This document shows positions 37,790 to 49,524 of a DNA stretch of 64,000 nucleotides, one piece after another (position 1 is the first letter of the stretch; each line of letters starts with the position of its first letter). Below the pieces are notes generated by a model. The model had not been told where the DNA came from, searched no databases, and saw only the letters and a list, made by a program, of their open reading frames with translations. The position numbers and the translations under genes are program-made. This DNA comes from Tetragonia tetragonoides (lineage: Eukaryota > Streptophyta > Magnoliopsida > Caryophyllales > Aizoaceae): positions 21,524,501 through 21,588,500 of the forward strand of contig CM076154.1 of NCBI GenBank assembly GCA_038025085.1, read 5' to 3'.

Positions 37790-39463
37790 AGTTCGTTCCT
37801 TTTGGGTACGATCTGTAGTGTTTATGGAGTAGTTCGCTCTTGGTGTCAACGCAAGGATCTTTATGGTCCAAGCGTTAATTAAATTTATTAGGATAAAATG
37901 GATTAATGAAGACTAGGTGAAGATGAATTAGGGAAAATTGAATAATTAAGTCGTCGAGTGTTAGCGGAGGATAAGTATAGTGCTCCTGGTTGAAATTTGT
38001 ACGGTATTTGTTTTCTGAGTTATCTCTTGTTGATCTAGTGTTTCAATTGAAAGTTTGGAACTGAATTTATTATGTGACAATCTTGTGAATGATGTTTGAG
38101 TAGCTAACTAGCTACCTAGATGATGGTTATTGACTCATAGGAGTTTAACTAGGATCTTTCATGCTTTATGTGTCCTGAGTAGGTGACAGTTTAACAGGAT
38201 GCTACTATTTTTGTATATGCCTCTTATGTAAAAAACAAAAAAAAAGAAAAAAAAGAAAGAAAGTGGAAAGCTAGATCACTTGCAGCGTGAACGGGTGAGT
38301 CGACTTTTGTTCTTCTGTGAGTGACTACTTGTGTCCTTTAACTGACTAGTGTGTACTGCATTCAATTGTTTTGTGATCTCTATGGTAGTTGCTTTTCAGT
38401 TATATTTTTGTTGATCTAGTCTATCAAGTGGACTGGAGCTAAGTTATGTGGCAAACATGTGAAATATGATTGATTGCCTTCAGAGTTATTGAAGCTTAGT
38501 TACAGATTATGTGCTCTGTGTCAAATGGTTGCAAAATTATGCACTTCTATAGAATTAAGCTGTTGAGTCGTGTGTAGCCTGAAGGGATTAGTCATAAAAG
38601 ATTGTGTTTTGAGTGTTACTATCTGTTGAAGTTTCTGCATATATGCTTGTTGTTTGAATTGGCAAGTCAATTCTGGTGGTTAGTATACTGCCACTACTTG
38701 AATATACTTCCTTAATAGATTTCAAATTAAAAACATGCTAAAGGTGCATGCTCACTAGTTATTGATTTCAAATTAAAAACATGCTAGCTAGCACAGAACC
38801 AATTGTTTTAATCTGTATGATTAAGTTGTAATTTGTTAATCTGCCAAGAGTTGGAAAATAACAAGCTACTAGTACTTACCCATATGATGATCAATGAGTT
38901 ACTGAAATTGTATTGCAGATTAAGCATTGTAAATTATTTGGGTGAATACTTCTATATTTCTTTTATACCTTCTGTGTTATAAGGATTTATGCTTGAGTTT
39001 TCTTGTTTATAGAAACTTTATGATTTGAGTGCTATAAGACCATGTCTAGTGAGTCTGTATGACAGATTTGAGGCTAGTGTTTGAGGTTTCATTGTATACC
39101 CGAATGGTGTTTCATGTTTTAGCAAATGGATACAGACGTACAGATACATTATGTGTCTACCTGTAGCTTGTTAAGATAAACTAAGTACTAGTAGACAGAA
39201 AAAGCATAATGATCACAGTGCGCAGCGAAACCATAATAAAAGAAAGTTTAGTATCCCGTTTTGTGTTCTGTTTTGATCAGGAGTATATGCGTAAATGTTA
39301 GTTGAGACTTGAGACACTATGTCCTCCTGTTGGTATTTCATTTTACATGATTGATTTTCGGGACGAAAATCTTTTAAGAGGGTTAGTGTGTGAAACCTCA
39401 TATTTCTACATAAATTATTTTACGCAAGTTTTGAGGACGAAACTTTTTCTAAGGAGGGTAGAC
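37790..39463 (+). other. Internal region without genes; doubled PPT region
   Basis: No frame shows gag or pol similarity. It contains an A-rich run near 38230-38265 and a direct repeat of about 23 bp (about 38718 and about 38764). Two PPT-like modules end it: CGGGACGAAAATCTTTTAAGAGGG (about 39359) and GAGGACGAAACTTTTTCTAAGGAGGG (about 39433), the second adjoining the 3' LTR. Confidence 0.7.
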
Positions 39464-41012
39464 TGTAATACCCAGTATTTTTGTAGCATTGTTAAAATAG
39501 AAAAAAAGAAAAAGAAAAAGAATTGTTTTAATGTTTATTAGTCTATTGTTTTTGATTAAATGTTAATATAATCATTTTTGCTCTTATTGTATTAGATGCT
39601 ATTACTAGGTGGTAATTGAATGTGATTTAAGATTTCAGTAGCAAGAAAACTAATACAAGAATTTATGTAGTGGACCAATACAAGAATTAGCTAGTTTATA
39701 TAATAAGATAAAATAGAGTTTTGTTTTTTTTAGATCATTAGTGGATGTTAGTAGTAGAAGACTTAACTAGAAATTTCCTCCATATACGCTAAGTGGAGAC
39801 TAGTAGATTAGTATATGAGAAACGCATAAGCCTTAGGGGGTCCAATTGGAATTAAGTAAGAAACCCAAATGAAGAGGAAAACCCCTTCATGACCGACTCT
39901 CTCTCCTAACTACTACTTCCTTATTTCATTTTCCTTATACTGAGACCAACAAGACAAAGAAAAAAGGAAAGGCTCCACCATCATTTTATGGCAGAAAAAC
40001 TCACGCCACTACCTATCTCCCAAATGCCCAAGATGCGGTCAAGGGTTTAAACGCCCCCAAGATGTGGCGGCCCGAGGAACCTACCTCCCAAATGCCCAGT
40101 TCAGTAATGCAAGATAAATAATAAAACATATAAAGCTATAGTTCAGTACTTTTATATAGTTACAGCCCCTTATTGGAAAGAGCCACATGGCTAGTTACAG
40201 GCCCCTATACGGAAAGAGCCGCAAAGCTAGTTAAAAGCTACCAAGATCAGAGGTTCAAAGGAGAAATGACTCTTTTAAAGTATTAAGAGGAGAGAAGCAT
40301 GAGAAGCATTAATAAAGGTCTATTATAGCAAAGATTGATGTCTGTTTTATGTTTACTTTTTCCAACTTTGTGGAATGCACTAGGAAGTCAATAAGATTTT
40401 TATGTTTACTCTGTATGACTTATGAATATAGAAGTGAATGAAGTAGAGTTAAGGTGAAATGGGAGCTGAATACTTGCTCTATATGAATGACTCTTTGTTT
40501 AGAGTTGAAATGAAGTTAAAGTGGCCTTTACTAGATAGATGTTTGTTACTCAGTTCACACTGACCCGTTTTGGGCTGTCACCCACGATGTGAATCGTGTC
40601 TTTCCCTGGTGACAGATTAATTGTGCAGGTTGTTCTGTTGTGAGGACGCTCTCAGATAGTAGGCCTTATAGTCTTGGCAAGAAGAGTTTATTTTTAGATT
40701 TTAACTATGTATCTAGCTTTCAGATCAAGTTGTAATAAATAGGCCACCTAGTATATTCTTAAGATCATTATTAATAGTTTCAGTTGAAGAGCCTTACACT
40801 CATTCGTATGAGTGAGTGTGGCGATAGCGCCCTGAATTATTAGAGTCTTCCGCTGGGATGATTGGATTATGTTTTATAATTTTGTTAAGCAGGTTTTATA
40901 TAAGTATTTTTAGACTGGTTTACTCAGTTTACAAAAGGAATTCTGCCGGATTTTGGGCGCGAGTCTATTTATTTTTTATTGATTTACTTTAGTAGAAATC
41001 TGGGGTGTTACA
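39464..41012 (+). repeat. 3' LTR of the non-coding element, internally deleted
   Basis: 1549 bp, matching both ends of the 5' LTR but lacking about 1.43 kb (5' LTR about 35371-36804). At the junction (about 40018) a short CTCCCAAATGCCC copy is present that the 5' LTR carries only about 60 bp further downstream. Confidence 0.85.
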
Positions 41013-41017
41013 TGCCA

Positions 41018-41376
41018 GGTTATTTATCTCAATGAAAGTGGCAAAATTGATTGGAAAACCTTACTGTTATTTTATTTGTTGAAAGTTTACTTAATTATTG
41101 TTACTAAAAAAATGACTAATTGCATATTGGAATATTTGACACATTGTGGAGAATGTTATTTATGGAACAATAAAGTTGTGTGATTGATAAAGTGTTGGTG
41201 GGGAATGCAAGCTGATGCATTTTTTCTCTTTTGTGAGAGCGTTGGGAAAAAAGCAACAAATTTTCTCATAGAAAATGTTCAATAGAAATTTTCAAGATGT
41301 ATGCTGCATTTGAATTTCAAGAGTTGAGGTGTTGGAGAGAGAGAGAGAGAGAGAGAGAGCGCTTGTTCAAATTATT
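41018..41376. other. Spacer with (GA)n tract
   Basis: The target sequence between two insertions. It is AT-rich with a (GA)n run at 41337-41359. No gene is seen. With 34718-34808 and 44561-45105 it forms the split-up older sequence of this region. Confidence 0.6.
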
Positions 41377-41847
41377 TGTAGCAACCTGGAATTCCAGTCT
41401 CGATTAATTAACACTAATCGTGCTCGAAACCGGCCCAAGATCTAAATCAACTCCGAAACCAAATTATAATATAATAATAATATTATTAATATTGCGTCAA
41501 GTTTCGGATCATTACCACTGTACCCACCTCCGGAAGGGAAACGGATTTTTAAAGCTAAAATTTCGTACATAGTTTCAACAAAACATAAAACATTTTCTAT
41601 CAAAAAAAATACATAAAACATTATTCTAATACTAAAGCGACGTTTCTTGACCCCCAAGTTACTAGTATGATGCGTTTCATCCATTCATGCAAACGGTTTA
41701 ATCAATTGTTCCAAATTTCCATTCGAGCAAATCATGTTCTCAAATAAAGAAGAAAATTAGCGTTTCGCTAAGCAAATTCACCCCATTGCGTAAAAATAAT
41801 ATAATAAAATAATTTTTAGAAAACTCACCGATTTACCTTCATAAAAC

Positions 41848-41885
<38 letters not shown>

Positions 41886-44555
41886 CACTCACAAAGCCGA
41901 ATCATCAACATCATCAATCCTTCACAATTCACACTTTTCTCATGATAAAACACGCAATCAAAGATTAATAGTAAAATCTAGGTTAGTCAAATTATGTTAG
42001 GTGGTAGGAAGGGCATGCATGTTTAAAGCTCAACATCCTTAAACCAAATCATATCATAGATCTCAATTTTCACATATTATCAATAGACCTTTCGTCCCAT
42101 ATCTCATATATATCAATTGGATTTATAATCCATTCACCATCATAAAATCGGGTTTTATATACCCATCATTCATCATAGTGTATACACTTCCTCAAACATG
42201 CTCTTCAATATTTCAAGGGCGCTACTTCTTGAAAGCTACCATAAATTGTCTTTCATTAGGGATCTAACTAACACACAATATGTCACAAGTCACATGAGGT
42301 TGGGATCAAGTGATAACTTGATATACTCCAATTTACATATATTTCATTTCATAAGTCACATGTACTCATCACCTTTGAACAATCTTGCTCAAGCTCATTA
42401 CTTAGCAAAATTCAGCATTTTAACCATATATCCAATTTAGCAAAATCGAACATACTTCACCCAATTTCCAATCAAAGACAACTCCAATTAATCTCATATT
42501 TCATAATTCATAAAGTGACTCAAGATCATCACAAAACATTATAAAACTAACATGCAAACAAGGATTAATGATAATCTCAAGTTAACAAGACACATCACCA
42601 AAACATCTCATCTCCTACACCATACTCACGGCAATGTCAACACCAAACACACAAAATCAATCCTTCTCCACCTCTAAAATCACGCAACAACACAATAAGC
42701 CATAAATTAATTAATACTTATCCAAACCACACAATTTATAATAACAATCACTCAAGATTACATAACCAAAGTTTATAAACCACTTTCAATCTAACAACAC
42801 CACCAAGTTCACCTTTTCTCAATCATAAAACAAATTTTCCAAGAGGGGGAAAATAATGGACATGAAATTTACCTTTGAAGATCCTACTCCCTTCTTCTTC
42901 CCTTTCTTTTTCGCTTCACTAGTCTCCACCATAGGGTTCTAACACAAAATCCCTAATTAGCTCTACCAAACAACTAATTAAGAAATTGACCAAAAATTTC
43001 ATTTTAGGTCCATTTTCGAAACTAAGGTCCATTTTCTTTCTCCTTGGGCTCACGACACTACTACTTCATTTTATCAATAATTTTAGCTTATTTTGGGTTA
43101 ATTTGGTTTTAGCTTAATTTAATCAAATCTTGACATAACATCTTTATGCATGTTACGTAGGGTCACGATTGAGGTGGGTTAAACATGAACATGAGTTTTC
43201 TTTTAATTTTTGAAAAACTTACTATAGTTTCTTTTAGATTTTTGAGTGTTTAGATCATGAAACTAGATGATCTAAGAATGGAAAACGAAATCAAAAATCA
43301 AAGATGAGAAAATTTACCTTGAAAATGCTTAAGTGCAATTGATGGTAAAGAATGCTTGATTGAAGATGGATTAACCACTTTTGATTTGATTCAAGCATGG
43401 AAACAAAAAGTTTATAAGACAAAGCTTAGAATTTTTAGAATGAAAATGAAGTGAAATTTTTGAGTTCTTACCCTTTTTCTTCTTCTCTCTCTTCTCGATT
43501 TCTCTCTTCTCTCTCTCTTTCTCTCTACTAGCTTTATCATTTAAACTATCCTTAACTATTTTTAGGATGTTGGGTTTGCTTTTGTTTTGGGAAGAGAAAA
43601 TCTGAATTTGTAGGCTTATAGGGGGCTAGGCCAATTCGGTCGAATTGAAGAGGGGTGGGGAAGAGATTTTGTTTTGCTTGTAAATGTTGGTTTAATATTT
43701 TGGGGTATTTAAAAAGTGGATGTAATGATTATTTTTGAGCAAAGTGGGTTTTAATCCCATTAGTTTATCTCATGCAAAAAACAAACCCAATCAAAGGCTT
43801 TGATTCTACTACACCACACTTCACTTATTTTCCTCTCTTTCCTCTTGCTCACATACGGTTTTACAAGGGGATTTATAGAAGATTTTAGGCTGAATTTTGA
43901 TTGCATTTTGCATGGGATTTTAAAAACGATTTTGGCTTGATTTGCTTGCATTTTCTCTCTCCTAAATTTGTCAAGTCATGGCACTTCAAGATCATGAAAA
44001 TCTTTCATGTATGGTGAAACCATACACATCACCTACCATTCTAACCAAATGAAATTATACACCTCACCAAAATCACCATCATGAAACCATATACTCATCA
44101 CTTGCCATGCAAAATTAATTTGGTTTTCTCTTTGTTTTGATTTCACAATTTGAGTCATTTTCCACTTAGGATAATACTTAGCCATTAAGGGATTGGTAGG
44201 TATTTTTGTTAGAGTTAAAATATTAACTCTAGGTGAATGGAAGAAAGAATGCATTTTTTTCACTTTTACAAATCTTGCTTTTCGGCAATTTAGGCTTTTA
44301 ATTTGATTTTATAAGCTTAATTGTGCTTTAATCGCTAATTGTCATACTAATGACAAATTAATTTGATTAAGAATTTTTGTAACACTATCTAGATAATTAA
44401 ACTTGATTCACATTTAATCATCATGCTAATGACGAATATAAGATAATTAAATTGCTTTAAGAGCAGTCGCACATTAACAGCTAAGTAATGTAAATTTTAT
44501 GTTTAATCGAATAATTAAGCAATAATAATAGTGATTAAAAATACAGGTTATTACA
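41377..44555. repeat. Solo LTR 2 (3179 bp)
   Basis: Starts TGTAGCAACCTGG, ends ACAGGTTATTACA, with perfect TSDs TTATT (41372-41376 and 44556-44560). No internal domain. It includes a (TA)n run near 41852-41884. The termini resemble solo LTR 1, so probably the same superfamily (Tekay-like) but another family. Confidence 0.87.
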
Positions 44556-44560
44556 TTATT

Positions 44561-45105
44561 AGTAATAAAGTCGTTGTAATTCTGAATGTCATCTATCTAT
44601 TACTAAATAATAAAGTTTAAGAAGCATGACATGTGAATAACATATATGGTCATAGTTGTTCTTAGTAATATAAACAAACCATACATGTAGAAAGATCAAA
44701 TATGAAAGATGGGGAGAATGGGTGTAATGAAAATGGCTTGGAACCAAAGTTTGTTCTTTTACTCGAAAGTTGTTGCTCAATATAGAAGGCAGATTTTTAG
44801 TGACAACAGAGCAAAATACAATTAAATTTTTCCAACAAATTCTTGGGACTTACCATTCAAAATTTCTTCAATTTCATATTTATTTTCATTCACTTGTTCC
44901 TAATAAAAAGTAACTGCTATTGGCAATATGATCTATTGTCTACTCACAATATGTTTACTAATCAATTGTATGTAATTTGGTCCGTCGATTTTTGTTCCTG
45001 GAGAAGTATGCATTAGGTAACAAATTACATGAATGAAATTTATGTTCATTATGTTATCCATTGTTGTTCCTAAATAAATAAGTGAACAACAAAATAACTT
45101 GTAAG
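44561..45105. other. AT-rich spacer, nothing recognised
   Basis: No ORF, repeat or terminal structure that I can name. It ends with GTAAG (45101-45105), the left flank of the next LTR. Confidence 0.6.
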
Positions 45106-45424
45106 TGTAGACACCCTATTCGGTTCCCATCCCCTGACACCGGACTGCCCGATGATGATAGTAATGGATTAATATGGACGTAAGTAGAAAAATACATTGC
45201 TCGAAAATCTAGACCAAATTTCTTGAAACCTCAGTCTTTGGATAGCCCTTGTTATAAGGTTTCCAGCGCCTTTGACCTTGCCTCAATCAGGTTCCCGGAT
45301 CAAGAGATATCGCGTCACGAAGATTTGGGTCAAAATCGCTCAATCCCGACTCCCTGGGTCAGCCCAAGGCAATTTAGTAATTTACTGAACACAAAAAGTT
45401 AAAAAACCCTAGACACGCGCGCGC

Positions 45425-45595
45425 TTCCAGGCTCAGCGGCTGACGCTGTCAGCCCGGCGGCACACGCGTGACAGCGGGGGCCCTTTGGGTAGCCGCTGAG
45501 CTTTAGCGGCAAGCCGCGGAGCCTCAGCGGCACTGCCGCTGAGCCCCAGTGGCAGCCGCTGGCCCCAGCTGCCTTCCGTGTGGCCGCTGGGCCTG
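45425..45595 (+). promoter_or_regulatory. GC-rich module, C LTR
   Basis: Four AGCGG and four CCGCT in the family-B style (CAGCGGCTGA, GCCGCTGAG). TCAGCGGCTGACGC at 45433-45446 recurs exactly at 58632-58645. It ends about 70 bp before the TATA box. Confidence 0.6.
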
Positions 45596-46203
45596 CTTTT
45601 TTGGCTGGGCCGAGTTTGGCGCCGGGTTTTCTACCCTAGGCCCCTAATTCCGTCTCCTAACTCTATAAATACTCCTTTTGCACCCTCTTTTGAGAGAGGT
45701 TGTCAGTTTATAATTTTGAGAGCACAAATCCCCCCAAATCATAGAGAAATCAGATTTTGAAGACTCAAGCAAGCCATTGCACCCAAGATTGAAGAGCAAT
45801 TACAATTCTACTAGTCCCGTTCGAATAGAACATCCAAGTTAACCATCCTGATGGCCTAAATTCTTTACTAAATCTCTTTTTTATTATTATTAATCATGTT
45901 TTATTTATCTTTTGATTATGGTTGAGTAAATTTGCATGCTTGGGTTTTTGTACATAATTATACATGATTAGTTAATTTAAAGTTAGCATCTTTTTATTAG
46001 TTTGTTAAAGTTTGCATCTTTTATAGTTTGTGCATGCATATAGCAACCTCCTAGGTCTATTTTAGCATAAAGTTGATATTTTTGCATCGTTCTTCCTTTG
46101 AAGTTACTAACAAATTTATTGATGTGCATATGCAATATTTGGCGCGTTTAGCAAAGTGGCGGTAGGTTGGAGCGTCAATTCATTGCTTTTATCTCTTGTT
46201 TAT

Positions 46204-46401
46204 TTTTATTTTTTTTGGTTCACGACCAAGGGTATCCACCGTCGACCACAGTACTATCCCCCGCGCTGGCTTGTAGGCACCTCAAAGGATGGGACAACTG
46301 GCCAAGGAATTTAAAGTTGCTCCATGCCCAATGCGAGATTCGAACCCTCGACCTTGGTTAAGGATGAATGAGTCCCTACAACTCAACCCCACCTCCTTGG
46401 T
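46204..46401 (-). mobile_element. tRNA-derived SINE
   Basis: Flanked by a perfect 17-bp duplication, TTTTATCTCTTGTTTAT (46187-46203 and 46402-46418). On the minus strand it carries GGTTCGAATC (46346-46337), a Pol III B box, and ends in an A-rich tail (AAAAAAAATAAAAA). A good A box is not obvious. The related inverted LTR at 49525-50699 lacks it at the same site, confirming insertion. Confidence 0.85.
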
Positions 46402-46877
46402 TTTTATCTCTTGTTTATGCTTGATAATAGTATGCATGTAAATTGGATTTAAATTGTGCAATGTGATAACATAGGTAATTTGGTTGTCTTTAACCCGCCT
46501 AGTTAATATAGGATCTTGGAGGACCGGATTTATTGGGAACCTTATAGCATAAATAAATTTTTGACATGGATAGGCTTAGTAGAGGCCGTTTATTCGGGCG
46601 ATTTAGATGAGATTCGTTTTGTTTATTTCATACCTACACCCCCGAACTCAATAATTAGTCCCCATGGGCCTGAGTCAATTCCCAATAGGAATTGGGTGCA
46701 CTTTTTGATGGTTTCCAATTGTTTCCTAAAAATTGGTGGCGGCTTCTTTGTTTTCAAATCGTTATTCCCCATAATTAGTTTAAATTGCATATTGACGTAT
46801 TATTTATGAACCATTTAATTCCAATTCAAAGAAAATTAACGCATCTTAAGGCGCCGGAAACGCGAGGGTTCTTACAG

Positions 46878-46895
46878 TGGCACTTCACTGGGGAT
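46878..46895 (+). other. Primer binding site of element C
   Basis: TGGCACTTCACTGGGGAT, one base after the LTR end, closely matching element A's TGGCGACTTCACTGGGGAC. Confidence 0.65.
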
Positions 46896-47879
46896 AATTA
46901 ACAAGAGGGTGTAATTCGAACACCTATCCATGTCAAAAATTTATTTTAGCTATTTGGTTCAATTACCGTATGTGTTTATTTTCTTTGCTTTGCATCCATA
47001 TCATTCATATTGCATGCGTTATCATCGCAAGATGTCGAAAGACATCACCACACCATATACAGGAATTACCCTTTGGAACATTGTCTATGAATTAGGTCGG
47101 TGACCCACTAGGTCTGAATTACATTTGCACATAGTCGTGTTCCGCCCTATGGCATTTACATGTTTCCATTCAAGATGTGTAAAACGGTACGTTTAGTTTT
47201 ACTATGCACCCCATAGATGACGAAACGCATCCGGTTGTGGGTTACCTTATCCAACCATAGATTGTGTCAAAATATTGCATTAGTCCCATAGTCCATATCA
47301 AGGTGCTAATTGATTTACTTGCCATATTATAATTGATCGTTTCCTTGCTATCTGATTGGTTTCCATAGAACATTAGGATTAGATCCCTCCTTAGGATTTT
47401 TTATTGAGTCCTGGTTAGGGAAGGTTTCCCTTTTGTTTGCTTGTGCGTTTTGTCAAGTTTACGGATCTTTTCTTTTGTAGGAAGTAGAATCCCTGCTAGT
47501 GATCATATTAAGAAGACGTTCCTTTCCATATGATTTAGATTGCGTGCCAATAATATATTCCCGTCAATGATCTTTCACAAAATAAAAATAAAAAGAGAGT
47601 CTTATTTTTTTTTTATATGCAAGTCAATAGTATACTTTCCTTTCTTAAATTAGGGAATTTTATCCCATATGCAAGTCAAGAGTACATTTTTATTTTATAT
47701 TTTAATAAAGTCGAAGGATCATTGACAGGAATATATTATTTACATAAAACCGCGTCTTTTCCAAAGGTCACCATGTTGAGGATTAGTGTTAGATTCTCTT
47801 TCCACGTTTGTTTTAAAATAAAATCTTTATTCTCTGGAGTTTTCCATTTACTTCCTATTTTCTTAAGCGGGCCTTTTTT
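46896..47879 (+). other. Leader of element C
   Basis: Untranslated leader between PBS and gag. No array like the 69-bp one in A, although short CCCATATGCAAGTCAA(T/G)AGTA phrases recur near 47617-47685. Nothing coding. Confidence 0.55.
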
Positions 47880-49479
47880 ATGTCTAGAATTGGTAGGAGT
47901 AAACATCCCGGTCCTAGGAAGTGGGAGAGGGACGAATCCAGCAAGAGATTGGTCCGCAAGTTGTCGTTCGAACCTTCACCGCAAGCACAGTTCGTGGGCC
48001 CCATTTGGCTCGATTACCTTCGCACACCGCCATTTTCACCTCAAGCCTCACCACCTAGTTCACCTAAGTCCGCTATGTTTGGAGACGCTGAGAAAACCGC
48101 TGACCAAAAGATGGATGACCTTTTAGCCCAATTGGTCGCCCCATAAATGCTAGATTTACTGATATGGAAGCCCGTGTCGCCAAGTTGGATCCCCCTGCTA
48201 GGGTTGATGATGAGCCCATGCCCAATGAGGAAAAGGCTGAGCCCTCCATTAAAGAGGTCCAAGAACTCCAAGCCAAACTGAGCAGGCTTGAATCTGTCGT
48301 AGGCAAAAGTCGTGTCTTCAACGACATGGTCATCAATTCTGAAGGCTATGCTCCCCACATCAAGGGAAAATTGCCCAAACCTTTTCCATGCCTGAAGTTC
48401 CCACTTTCAAAGGAATCGACGATCCACAAAATCACATTAGAGCTTTCACTACTGCATTGGGCCTTAGAGGCATTGAGCAAGAGCTGTATGTTCACCTCTT
48501 TCCCCAAACATTGGATCCTGCTATTAGGGCCTGGTTCTTCAAGTTGCCCTCCCAAAAGTTGCAAAAATGGGAAGATTTATCCACCTTGTTCCTCGAGAGA
48601 TACGTTGACAATGTCTTGCCTCACATGACATTAAGAGAGTTGGACATCACCAAGCAAGGTGATAAAGAAGGGTTTACCAATTTTGTGAGAAGATGGATAA
48701 CTAAGGTCACTGAAATGATTGATCGCCCATCTGAAAGAGATCAAATTAGAATGCTAGTCCAGAACTTGGCATCTGAATACCGCAAGCACATGAAGTTTCA
48801 ACCCATAACCACTTATTCCCAGTTAACTGAAGTAGGCATGGCCATTGAAGATGACCAACTCTATAGAGGGAAGAACAACGTCACTTACAACAACGATACA
48901 AGTGGTTACAAGGATAAGAAGTATATCAATACCAACCATGCTCCACAAGTAGAGGAAATGACGTGAATGCCATTGCTGATAGATGTCCAAGAAGGTTTAC
49001 TCCCCTTGGGATGCCTTATGTCAAGGCCCTAGAAAAATTAGTCAAAGGAGACAATCTACACCCGATTGGGCCTACTCCCGAATCCACCCTTAGAGAAAAG
49101 GTCGCCATACTGGAACGAGTCTGCATTCTCCAAATACCATAGGGGTCGTGGACACGATACCGAGAAGTATTACACTCTTAAGGAGAAAATCCAGGATCTA
49201 TTCGACAATGGCACCATACCATTACCTAAGGACGCGCCGCCACCCAGCAACAACAATAATCCCCTCGGGAACTCTTTCGCCATTGACACAGAAGAAGGGT
49301 TTGATCCATCCTATCTGATCACTCCTGTTGGGCAGACCATACCACCATACCCAAGTCCAAGGCCCACGCTAGACATTTGCGGCCTTTGGGACAATGACGA
49401 AGAGGATAATGGATCCTATACTGATCCAGAAGAAGTGTTGACCCCGCAAGTCCACGACATAGCAAACGGCCTCTACTAA
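47880..49479 (+). pseudogene. gag: Gypsy (Tat) gag of element C
   Basis: The structural precursor. An N-terminal leader ORF (47880-48146) is followed by MEARVAKLDPPARVDDE with a short coiled coil (VQELQAKLSRLESVV). After a frameshift near 48385 comes the capsid core: VPTFKGIDDPQNHIRAFTTA, FPQTLDPAIRAWF, LFLERYVDN and FVRRWITKVTEM. Then a stop near 48964, and in the same frame the Tat-type segment YHRGRGHDTEKYYTLKEKIQDLFDNG. The usual Cys of the CKFHxxxGHxTxxC pattern are replaced. The ORF ends at 49479; no protease or pol follows. Instead an inverted LTR begins. Confidence 0.87.
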
Positions 49480-49524
49480 GCTTATCTATGTCAAGTATTT
49501 ATTTATGCTAGATGGTTACAAATC
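49480..49524. other. Junction between C gag and inverted LTR
   Basis: About 45 bp that I cannot assign to either side. It marks a rearrangement breakpoint joining plus-strand C to minus-strand B. Confidence 0.5.

Larger units (their letters stand above)
34814..41012 (+). mobile_element. Non-coding LTR retroelement (LARD-like), 6.2 kb
   Basis: Perfect TSD TGCCA (34809-34813 and 41013-41017). The 5' LTR is 34814-37774, the PBS is TGGTATCAGAGC, a 1.69-kb internal region holds no gag or pol, and the 3' LTR is 39464-41012. The TGTAATACCC start and the PPT context GAGGACGAAAC suggest a derivative of a Tekay-like chromovirus that depends on proteins from elsewhere. The LTRs differ in length by about 1.4 kb. 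Confidence 0.9.
45106..46876 (+). repeat. LTR of Tat element C (carries a SINE)
   Basis: Starts TGTAGACACCC and ends GTTCTTACA, followed by a PBS-like sequence. TATA box CTATAAATA near 45663. Without the SINE and its duplicated target it is about 1556 bp, matching element A's LTR length. The inverted LTR at 49525-50699 is the same family; I count 14 differences in the first 155 bases. Confidence 0.88.

Noticed and set aside
46329..46346. tRNA gene suggested by GGTTCGAATC
   Set aside because: Only a B box is present, there is no cloverleaf, and the flanking 17-bp duplication and A-tail show a SINE.
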